A DNA stretch of 64,000 bases from Nocardioides panzhihuensis (GTDB taxonomy: Bacteria > Actinomycetota > Actinomycetes > Propionibacteriales > Nocardioidaceae), in contig NZ_JACBZR010000001.1 in assembly GCF_013408335.1 (NCBI RefSeq), forward strand, positions 434,001 through 498,000, read 5' to 3'. This document shows, piece by piece, positions 24,511 to 32,925 of the stretch (its first letter is position 1; every line of letters starts with the position of its first letter). The translations under genes and the position numbers were made by a program. Below the pieces are notes generated by a model that was not told the origin of the DNA, made no database searches, and worked only from the letters and a program-made list of their open reading frames with translations.

Positions 24511-25530
24511 CTAGCGAGCGGGTTGCCGCACGGCGGGTGGGGGAGTCTCGGAAGGACGCTCGCCACGGTGGGGCGGGCGCTGCTCGTTCTCGAAGGAGCG
24601 GGCACGGGCCCAGTTGCGGCCGACGCGGCCACGGGGACGCGGCGCCGGGTCGATCTCGGTCCCTGGCCGGATGACGGCGCGGAGCGAGGCGGCCGCGAGC
24701 GGCATCACCTGCTTGCCGTTGTAGGTCTCCAGGATCGCGTTCTCGTCGCCCACGAGGCCCAGCACCGAGAGCGTCGGCGGGACCAGCACCTCGCCGAGGG
24801 CGTGGTAGCCGGCGGCGGAGGGGTGGAACAGGTCGGCGCCGAACCAGAACGCCGGGGTCGCCTTGAAGGCCGGCCCGAGGACGTCACCCAGCGACACGGT
24901 GTGCCCACCGGCGCGGACGACGTGGAACATCTGGCCGGCGGCGATGCGGATCGACCAGGCGCGCATGATCGAGCGCAGCGGCGGCAGGATCGGGGTGGCC
25001 GTGCTGAGGTCGGGGACGGTGCCGACGAGCACCCTCACCCCCGCCTCTTGCAGCCGGATGACAGCCTGGGCGAGGTGGCTGACCGCGACCCGCGGGCGCA
25101 CCCGGCGGATCACGTCGTTGGAGCCGACCAGGATGACCGCGATGTCGGCGTCGGCGGCGATCGCCTTCTCGACCTGCGGGTGCAGGTCGGAGGACTTGGC
25201 GCCGATCTCGGACAGGTCGTGCAGCCGCACCGGTCGGTGTGCCTTCTCCGACACCCCGGAGGCGAGCACGGCACCAGGCGTGTCCTCGACCTCGGTCATC
25301 CCGTAGCCCGCGGCGCTCGAGTCACCGAGCAGCGCGATGTTGATCGGGCGGCCCGCCTGACGCGCGCCGTACCAGCCTGTCGGCGAGGGAGCCACCGGCA
25401 TCTTGACCTGGTGGGTCGCCCGGACGGCAAGCGCCGCTTCTGCGACGAGGATCCCGGCGAACGCAGCCGTCGCGGCCAGGACACCACCGCCGGCGTACGC
25501 GGTCTTGCGAGCCAGACTCTTCTTCGCCAC
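24511..25530 (-). CDS. SGNH/GDSL-family hydrolase, membrane-anchored
   Basis: The 339-aa protein has one N-terminal membrane segment (GGGVLAATAAFAGILVAEA). The SGNH blocks are LLGDSSAAGYG (nucleophile Ser), the Gly block at the GAKSSDL region, VGSNDVIRR (Asn) and DLFHPSAAGYHALG (Asp-His). It is an extracytoplasmic esterase or acyl hydrolase; a homologue precedes cbs in mycobacteria. The C-terminal 40 residues are Arg/Pro-rich and overlap repeat sequence. I chose the GTG at 25530 because the minus-strand TAGAGT ends 7 nt upstream; two further GTGs at 25536 and 25539 are possible. Confidence 0.88.
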   Translation of the reverse strand: MAKKSLARKTAYAGGGVLAATAAFAGILVAEAALAVRATHQVKMPVAPSPTGWYGARQAGRPINIALLGDSSAAGYGMTEVEDTPGAVLASGVSEKAHRPVRLHDLSEIGAKSSDLHPQVEKAIAADADIAVILVGSNDVIRRVRPRVAVSHLAQAVIRLQEAGVRVLVGTVPDLSTATPILPPLRSIMRAWSIRIAAGQMFHVVRAGGHTVSLGDVLGPAFKATPAFWFGADLFHPSAAGYHALGEVLVPPTLSVLGLVGDENAILETYNGKQVMPLAAASLRAVIRPGTEIDPAPRPRGRVGRNWARARSFENEQRPPHRGERPSETPPPAVRQPAR

Positions 25531-25600
25531 GGGCACCACTCTAAAGTCTTCGACCCATTACCGGGCACTCAGTATCGGGATATAGGGGATCTCACCTAGT

Positions 25601-25617
25601 GGACATACGCTGTCCGT
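25601..25617 (+). promoter_or_regulatory. cbs -10 box inside a palindrome
   Basis: TACGCT (25606-25611) lies 6 nt before the ATG and overlaps the inverted repeat GGACA-TACGC-TGTCC (25601-25615). A leaderless start with a repressor site over the -10 is the simplest reading. Confidence 0.5.
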
Positions 25618-27030
25618 ATGGAGTACGTGGACTCGCTTCTCGACCTGATCGGCAACACACCGCTCGTGCGGCTGCAGCGTGCGTTGGACGGCGCCGGGGC
25701 CTCTGAACCCGGCGCGGGACCGCTCGTTCTGGCCAAGGTGGAATACCTCAACCCGGGCGGTTCGGTGAAGGACCGCATCGCCATCCGGATGATCGATGCG
25801 GCCGAGGCCTCCGGTGAGCTCAAGCCCGGCGGGACGATCGTCGAGCCCACCTCCGGCAACACCGGTGTCGGCCTGGCGATGGTCGCCCAGCAGCGCGGCT
25901 ACAAGTGCGTCTTCGTCTGCCCCGACAAGGTCAGCGAGGACAAGCGCAACGTGCTGAGGGCCTACGGTGCCGAGGTCGTCGTAGCGCCCACCGCAGTGCC
26001 GCCCGAGCACCCCGACTCCTACTACAACGTCAGCGACCGGCTCGCCTCGCAGCCCGGCGCCTGGAAGCCCAACCAGTACGCCAACTCCAACAACCCGCGC
26101 TCCCACTACGAGGAGACCGGCCCCGAGATCTGGCGCCAGACCGAAGGCAGGATCACCCACTTCGTGGCCGGCGTCGGCACCGGCGGCACGATCTCCGGGA
26201 TCGGCCGCTACCTCAAGGAGCAGGCTGCGAAAGACGGGGGGTCCGTCCAGGTGATCGGCGCCGACCCCGCCGGGAGCGTCTACTCCGGCGGCACCGGGCG
26301 GCCCTACCTCGTCGAGGGCGTCGGCGAGGACTTCTGGCCGGAGACGTACGACCGCGGGATCGCCGACCGGATCATCGAGGTCTCCGACGCCGACTCCTTC
26401 GCCTACACCCGCCGGCTCGCCCGCGAGGAGCAGCTGCTCGTCGGCGGCAGCGCCGGCATGGCTGCGTACGCCGCGAAGCAGCTGGCCACCGAGCTGGCCG
26501 GCACGCCGGAGGGCGAGAACGCCGTGATCGTCGTGCTGCTGCCCGACTCGGGCCGTGGCTACCTGACCAAGGTGTTCAACGACGAGTGGCTGGCGCAGTA
26601 CGGCTTCGCGACCGGTGAGGCGGCCAAGCAGACCGTCGGCGACGTGCTGCGCGGCAAGTCCGGCCGGCTTCCCGACCTGGTCCACACCCACCCCGGCGAG
26701 ACGATCGCCGAGGCGGTGCACATCCTGCAGGAGTACAGCGTCTCGCAGATGCCCGTCGTGCGCGCCGAGCCGCCGATCGTGGCCGCGGAGGTCGCCGGAT
26801 CGGTCTCGGAGCGGACCCTGCTGGACGCACTGTTCACCGGCAAGGCCAAGCTCACCGACCCCGTCGAGGAGCACATGTCCCCGCCGCTGCCCACGATCGG
26901 CTCCGGCGCCGGCGCCCAGGAGGCGGCCCACACGCTCGGCTCCTCCGACGCGCTGCTGGTGCACGAGGACGGCAAGCCCGTCGGTGTCCTCACCCGTCAG
27001 GACCTGCTCTTCTTCCTGACCAGCTCCTGA
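25618..27030 (+). CDS. cbs: Cystathionine beta-synthase
   Basis: The 470-aa PLP enzyme condenses serine and homocysteine to cystathionine. The PLP lysine is in NPGGSVKDRIA, the substrate loop is EPTSGNTGVGLA, and the phosphate loop is GVGTGGTISGIG. Residues from about 340 to the end form a CBS-domain pair (GDVLRGK, LVHEDGKPVGVLTRQDLL) that usually binds adenosyl ligands. With metB in this window, it allows transsulfuration in both directions. No Shine-Dalgarno is present; the TACGCT box 6 nt upstream suggests a leaderless mRNA. Confidence 0.97.
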   Translation: MEYVDSLLDLIGNTPLVRLQRALDGAGASEPGAGPLVLAKVEYLNPGGSVKDRIAIRMIDAAEASGELKPGGTIVEPTSGNTGVGLAMVAQQRGYKCVFVCPDKVSEDKRNVLRAYGAEVVVAPTAVPPEHPDSYYNVSDRLASQPGAWKPNQYANSNNPRSHYEETGPEIWRQTEGRITHFVAGVGTGGTISGIGRYLKEQAAKDGGSVQVIGADPAGSVYSGGTGRPYLVEGVGEDFWPETYDRGIADRIIEVSDADSFAYTRRLAREEQLLVGGSAGMAAYAAKQLATELAGTPEGENAVIVVLLPDSGRGYLTKVFNDEWLAQYGFATGEAAKQTVGDVLRGKSGRLPDLVHTHPGETIAEAVHILQEYSVSQMPVVRAEPPIVAAEVAGSVSERTLLDALFTGKAKLTDPVEEHMSPPLPTIGSGAGAQEAAHTLGSSDALLVHEDGKPVGVLTRQDLLFFLTSS

Positions 27031-27073
27031 GTCGAGTAGCGGTGGGGGAGCGCGTACGCCATGATTCATCGTC

Positions 27074-27445
27074 ATGATGGCGAACCCCCACCGCCGAAGC
27101 ATTCACCGCCTGGTCGCGGTTGCTGCGGTGTCCGTGACGGCCCTGTTCTCAGCGACCGCGTGCGGCGGTGGCGGTGACGAGGGCGGCAGCGGCGGCGACC
27201 GACCGAGCGTCGAGGACATCGAGAGCCAGATCGCCAAGAGCAGCGGTGACCAGGTGACCGAGGACCAGTCCGAGTGCCTGGCGAAGACCTACTACGAGTC
27301 GGACCTCTCCGACGAGGCGGTGCGGCTCCTGGTCGAGGCCGAGGATGTCGCCAAGATCAGCCCCGAGGATCTCTCGAAGGCCGACCAGCTGGCCAGCAAG
27401 GAGCTCTACGACCCGCTGGTGAAGTGCCTGACGCCGGCTGAGTAG
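27074..27445 (+). CDS. Small hypothetical lipoprotein
   Basis: The 123-aa product has a signal peptide ending in the lipobox FSATAC, then a Gly/Asp-rich linker (GGGGDEGGSGGD) and an acidic helical domain with two cysteines (ECLAKTY and VKCLTPAE) that may form a disulfide. No family is recognised. Its last 40 nt overlap the 3' end of the convergent LuxR-type gene. Confidence 0.75.
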   Translation: MMANPHRRSIHRLVAVAAVSVTALFSATACGGGGDEGGSGGDRPSVEDIESQIAKSSGDQVTEDQSECLAKTYYESDLSDEAVRLLVEAEDVAKISPEDLSKADQLASKELYDPLVKCLTPAE

Positions 27446-29970
27446 TCGCCGTTCGGGATCGGCCGGAGCCAGGTGCTCGCCACCCGGGTGAGGTCCTCGC
27501 GGCCGGAGACCCCGGTCTTGCGGCTGATGTTGTGCAGGTGGGTCTCGACCGTGCGGGTGCTCATCTCCAGGTCGGCGGCCAGCGAGGCGGTGGTCGGACC
27601 GTCCGGCAGCAGCCGGAGCACCTCGCTCTCTCGCCCGGAGAGCCCGATGTGGGTCACCGCGCGGCCGAACATGCCGGCTCGGCTCCCGGAGATCTCCGAG
27701 CGCTCCCACGCCATGTCGAGGGTCTCCGCGGCCGCGGCGAGGTCACCGGCCTCGCGCTGGAGGATGGCCAGGGAGATGGCGGCTCTGGTCACGAAGACGA
27801 GAGCGCCAGCGTCGGCGAGGGTCACGATCGCCTCGCGGAGGCCGTCGGTGTCGCCGGAGGCGGTGGTCGCTGCGTACGCTCCCATGCCCTGCAGCAGCGG
27901 GCTCTCGGTCTCTGCGGCGAGGGCGGCCGCGCGGGCGATGTGCTTGTTCTCGTTGGCGCCGCGCTCGACCGCCTCGACGGCGAGGAAGACCCCGCCGGTG
28001 ATGTAGCCGGCGTCGAGTCGCTGGCCGACGAGCTCGCACAGCTCCTTGAGGCTCGGCATCTGGCCGCTCGAGGGTGCCATGATGCCGGCCACCATGCCGG
28101 GCCACGGGCCCAGCGGGACCTTCGCACCGCCGATCTGAGAGGCGAGGCTGCGCGCATACTCCGGCCGGCCCTGTGCCATGGCGATCTCGGCGCCCAGGGT
28201 CAGGATGCCGGTGTGAGCGAGGTCGCGGTGGGCGGCGACGCTGGAGGAGGAGAGGGTGCGGAACGCGACCTGGCTCGCCTCGGTCAGCCGTCCGGCGATG
28301 CTCAGGCCGAGCACGCTGAGGTAGGAGTGGATCAGGATCAGCTCGGCGCTATCGCCCTGGTTGGCCGCCTCGAGGTGGTCGCGGGCGGAGTCGATGCCGC
28401 GGTCCACGTCACCGCCGAGCACGTCGGCCAGACCGGTGAGGAAGGCGTGTACGCCGGCCGGGTAGGGCTTCTGGGGTTGCTGGCCCTCCAGCAGGTTGCG
28501 GGCCTGTTCGACCGCACCGGCGGCGAGGAGGCGCTCGGCAGCGACGACGCCGAGCACCTCGGTGCCGACCTCGTCTCGCGGGCTGGGCTCGACGGTCGGC
28601 AGCTCGGGGACGTACTCGGTCTGGAACTGTAAATGTGCCCGCGCGCCCTCCAGCGTCGCCGCGAAACCGGGCAGACGTTCGAGGCCGCGGTCGAGCACCT
28701 CCTTCGCCGCGTCCAGGTCACCGAGCTCGATCGCCTTCCAGCTGGCGAACCAGGCCAGCAGCCAGGCTGACTCCTGCCGGTCGGCCAACGGCGTACGCCG
28801 CTCGAGCTCCTCGATCTGATCACGCGGCGCGGCCGTATTTCGGAGCGCCATGAGCAGCGGCAGCGCCGTCTCGGCAGAGGGCATCTCGGTCCAGCGGCTG
28901 CGCGCGCGGGTGACCGTGTCGGCCATCTGGCGCAGCGAGCGCTGGTGGAGCAGGGCCGCGTCGGCGCCGCGCGGCCGGTGGGTGGCGTAGTCGAGGAGCC
29001 GCTGCTCGGTGGCGAGGTGGTTGCGCGCGATCACCAGTCCGAACGCAGACCCCTCAGCGATCAGGTAGTCGCCGATGATCGGCGGATAGAGGCCGACGAC
29101 CCCGCTCCCGGGGCCGTCCTCGCTGTGCCTGGCGAGCCCGTGGGCGAAGAGTGCGTCGAGCACGCGGCGCTCGATGATCTTCTCGGCCTCGTCCAGCGGC
29201 ACCGGCCCGGTCACCGCGAGTGCGGTCGCGGCATCCCACGCCTCCTGGTCGAGCCCGGCGACGAGAGGCTCGACGGCCGAGGCCAGCTCAGGCGCCCAAC
29301 CTGTACGCCGCGGCAGCCGCCACAGCCCGTCGAGCTGCTCCAGCACCCCTGCCCGGGGGCCGATGGTGGCGATCGCCCTGACCAGGCCGAGCAGGCCGCC
29401 GGTCACCATCGTGATGCGTGCCAGGGACCCGGCCTCGACCGGGCCGCCGAGGATCGATCGGCACTCCTCGTGCACCTCGTCGACCTCGAGCGTCGGGGTG
29501 CGGACCTGCACCGAGGGTGCGATCCCGAGCATCAGGGTGTTCTCGGCGACGGGGTGCTGGTGACGGCTGCTGGTCACGGCCAGGAGCCGGCGCTGGCGGT
29601 GGATGTTGCGCAGCGCGCCGACCGAGTAGGTGTCGAGCACATCGGCGTCGTCGATGACCAGAACGGTGCCGTTCTCGACCTGCTTGTTCAGCGCCGCCGT
29701 CATCTCGCCGATGGTGCGGCGGGCGCCGGCGGGGGTCGCGCCACCGATGCCGGCGGCGGTCAGCGCTGCGAACGGCTCGATCTGCCACGCGCGATGACCG
29801 CCGACATGGAGCACAGGCAGGCCATCGTCCTCGAGTCGGTCTGCTACCAGCGCGCAGAGCTCGCTGCGCCCCGATCCCCGGGGGCCGACCAGGTGGACGC
29901 TCAGGCCCGCGCCGACGTAGTCCGTGATCTCATGGACCACTCGCGCGAGGACGCCTTCTTCATCCGACAT
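27406..29970 (-). CDS. Large LuxR-family regulator with AAA ATPase domain (LAL-like)
   Basis: The 854-aa protein has an N-terminal P-loop module, a long helical middle part with TPR-like repeats, and a C-terminal LuxR helix-turn-helix (LSGRESEVLRLLPDG, then MSTRTVETHLHNISRKTG). The Walker A at residues 29-36 is GPRGSGRS, with Arg in place of the catalytic Lys; Walker B is VLVIDDAD. ATP may therefore be bound weakly or not hydrolysed. The ATG at 29970 follows a G-rich stretch. It is divergent from the cyd operon with a 453-nt gap holding a 23-bp palindrome, so it may control itself, cyd, or both. Confidence 0.87.
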   Translation of the reverse strand: MSDEEGVLARVVHEITDYVGAGLSVHLVGPRGSGRSELCALVADRLEDDGLPVLHVGGHRAWQIEPFAALTAAGIGGATPAGARRTIGEMTAALNKQVENGTVLVIDDADVLDTYSVGALRNIHRQRRLLAVTSSRHQHPVAENTLMLGIAPSVQVRTPTLEVDEVHEECRSILGGPVEAGSLARITMVTGGLLGLVRAIATIGPRAGVLEQLDGLWRLPRRTGWAPELASAVEPLVAGLDQEAWDAATALAVTGPVPLDEAEKIIERRVLDALFAHGLARHSEDGPGSGVVGLYPPIIGDYLIAEGSAFGLVIARNHLATEQRLLDYATHRPRGADAALLHQRSLRQMADTVTRARSRWTEMPSAETALPLLMALRNTAAPRDQIEELERRTPLADRQESAWLLAWFASWKAIELGDLDAAKEVLDRGLERLPGFAATLEGARAHLQFQTEYVPELPTVEPSPRDEVGTEVLGVVAAERLLAAGAVEQARNLLEGQQPQKPYPAGVHAFLTGLADVLGGDVDRGIDSARDHLEAANQGDSAELILIHSYLSVLGLSIAGRLTEASQVAFRTLSSSSVAAHRDLAHTGILTLGAEIAMAQGRPEYARSLASQIGGAKVPLGPWPGMVAGIMAPSSGQMPSLKELCELVGQRLDAGYITGGVFLAVEAVERGANENKHIARAAALAAETESPLLQGMGAYAATTASGDTDGLREAIVTLADAGALVFVTRAAISLAILQREAGDLAAAAETLDMAWERSEISGSRAGMFGRAVTHIGLSGRESEVLRLLPDGPTTASLAADLEMSTRTVETHLHNISRKTGVSGREDLTRVASTWLRPIPNGDYSAGVRHFTSGS

Positions 29971-30067
29971 GGCCACCCCCCGACCTCAAGGTACATCCAA
30001 ATGTCTACCGGATTTCCTGTGGGGACGCTGTATCGCCCGCGTATTAGGTCCACTGATACGCAGGCTA

Positions 30068-30090
30068 ACTGTTTACAGTACGTAAACAGT
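30068..30090. promoter_or_regulatory. 23-bp palindromic operator candidate between the LuxR-type gene and cydA
   Basis: ACTGTTTAC and GTAAACAGT form perfect 9-bp arms around AGTAC. The site is in the relatively AT-rich part of the 453-nt gap (29971-30423), about 100 nt before the LuxR-type start and 334 nt before cydA. It does not match the Rex consensus as I know it. The rest of the gap holds one hairpin (30255-30294) and no convincing gene. Confidence 0.55.
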
Positions 30091-30254
30091 CCGTCCGAGA
30101 CCGCAACGTATGGCCGCAAATGATGAGATAGTGATCTCACGGGTTGAGGCACGCCTCAGCCTGCGAAACTGAGTGACACCAGGTCGCCGCAACAGCTCCC
30201 CCATCTGATTGCGGTCCTGGTGACACGAAGACCTGAGAGCCCGGCCGTCCCGGA

Positions 30255-30294
30255 CTCGAGGTCGCGATCATCCCCCCGCGGTCGTGACCTCGAG
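30255..30294 (+). other. Leader hairpin upstream of cydA
   Basis: CTCGAGGTC (30255-30263) pairs with GACCTCGAG (30286-30294), and pairing can continue inwards with one mismatch. It may be a terminator-like or regulatory structure if transcription starts upstream. A CATAGT hexamer at 30411-30416, 7 nt before the cydA GTG, could alternatively give a leaderless message that lacks it. Confidence 0.4.
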
Positions 30295-30423
30295 CCCAGG
30301 GCGGCCGGGTTTCGGTTTTCCTGGGCCCGGATTTCTGGGTCCGGGTGGGGTGGCTCACAAGACGCGTACCCCAAACAGAGGGGGTGCTGAGGCGCCCCGA
30401 GCGGCGGTGTCATAGTCACTGGC

Positions 30424-31893
30424 GTGGACAGCGTCCTGGAGTTAGCCAGGTGGCAGTTCGGCATCGTGACCGTCTACCACTTTCTGTTCGTCCCACTCAC
30501 GGTGGGACTCACCATGCTCGTCGCCGTGCTGGAGACGATCTGGCTGCGTACGAAGAATCCTGAGTGGCTTCGGCTGACGAAGTTCTTCGCGAAGCTCTTC
30601 CTGATCAACTTCGCGCTCGGTGTGGTCACCGGGATCGTGCAGGAGTTCCAGTTCGGGATGACCTGGTCGGACTACTCCCGCTTCGTGGGGGACGTCTTCG
30701 GGGCACCGCTGGCGATCGAGGCGCTCCTCGCCTTCTTCCTGGAGTCGACCTTCCTCGGTCTCTGGATCTTCGGCTGGGACAAGCTGCCGCGGGCGCTGCA
30801 CAACGCGTGCATGTGGATCGTCCACCTCGGCACGCTGGCGTCGTCGTGGTTCATCCTCGCGGCCAACTCCTGGATGCAGCACCCGGTCGGCTACCGGTTC
30901 AACGAGATCACCGGCCGCGCCGAGCTCACCGACTTCTGGGCGGTGATGTTCAACAAGGTGCAGCTGGGCACGTTCCCGCACGTCATCCTCGCGGCGTACC
31001 TGACCTCGGCGGCCTTCATGATCGGCATCCTCGGCTGGCTCTACCTGCGCCGGCCGGGGGAGAACAACGCAGAGCGCCCGATGTACCGGCGCGGGATGGT
31101 GCTGGCGGCCTGGATCATGGTCTTCTCCGGCGTCGGTGTGGCGGTCTCGGGCGACATCCAGGGCAAGATCATGACCGAGGTGCAGCCGATGAAGATGGCG
31201 GCTGCGGAGGCGCTGTGGGAGACCTCGGAGTCGTGCGCGCCGTTCTCGGTGCTGACCATCGGCACCCGCGACGGGAAGCACGAGAAGTGGGCCCTCGAGG
31301 TGCCCTGCGTGCTCTCCTTCCTCGGCACCGGCACCTTCGACGGCAAGGTCGAGGGCATCTACGACCTGCAGGAGCAGTACCGGGAGACCTACGGGTCGAC
31401 GCCGGGGGAGACCTACTACTCGTCCGGTGACTACACCCCGAACATCCCGGTCACCTACTGGACCTTCCGCTGGATGATGGGCCTCGGTGTGGTCGGCACC
31501 CTCGTCGGGCTGGCGGTCCTGTGGCTGACCCGCCGGGGACGTACGCCGACCGGGCTGGTCGGGCGCTTCCTGCCGGCGCTGGCGATCTCCGCACCGGTGA
31601 TGGTGCTGCTGGGCAACTCGATGGGCTGGATCTTCACCGAGATGGGGCGCCAACCGTGGGTGGTCTTCGGTGTCCTGACCACGGCCCAGGGCGTCTCGCC
31701 AGGCGTCGAGCCCTGGGAGGTGTGGATGTCGCTGATCGGCTTCACGCTGCTCTACGCCGTGCTGGCGGTGATCGAGGTCGGGCTGCTCATGAAATATGTG
31801 AAGAAGGGGCCGGACCCGTTCGTCGAGCCGCCTTCCCCGACCCTGCGCGGCTCCGACTCGGATGCCGACGAGCCGATGAACTTCGCGTACTGA
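30424..31893 (+). CDS. cydA: Cytochrome bd oxidase subunit I
   Basis: The 489-aa membrane protein carries the hemes of the high-affinity quinol oxidase. QFGIVTVYHFLFVPLTVG holds the heme b595 His, MQHPVG and the late GRQPWVVFG motif are conserved, and the quinol-binding Q-loop is the short type. The TTA leucine codon at codon 7 is rare in such a genome. It heads cydA-cydB-cydDC-response regulator. The upstream region contains no Shine-Dalgarno; CATAGT 7 nt before the GTG may serve a leaderless transcript. Confidence 0.97.
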   Translation: MDSVLELARWQFGIVTVYHFLFVPLTVGLTMLVAVLETIWLRTKNPEWLRLTKFFAKLFLINFALGVVTGIVQEFQFGMTWSDYSRFVGDVFGAPLAIEALLAFFLESTFLGLWIFGWDKLPRALHNACMWIVHLGTLASSWFILAANSWMQHPVGYRFNEITGRAELTDFWAVMFNKVQLGTFPHVILAAYLTSAAFMIGILGWLYLRRPGENNAERPMYRRGMVLAAWIMVFSGVGVAVSGDIQGKIMTEVQPMKMAAAEALWETSESCAPFSVLTIGTRDGKHEKWALEVPCVLSFLGTGTFDGKVEGIYDLQEQYRETYGSTPGETYYSSGDYTPNIPVTYWTFRWMMGLGVVGTLVGLAVLWLTRRGRTPTGLVGRFLPALAISAPVMVLLGNSMGWIFTEMGRQPWVVFGVLTTAQGVSPGVEPWEVWMSLIGFTLLYAVLAVIEVGLLMKYVKKGPDPFVEPPSPTLRGSDSDADEPMNFAY

Positions 31894-31923
31894 ATCTCGA
31901 CAAGCTCGATCACCGGAGACAAC

Positions 31924-32924
<1,001 letters not shown>

Positions 32925-32925
<1 letters not shown>

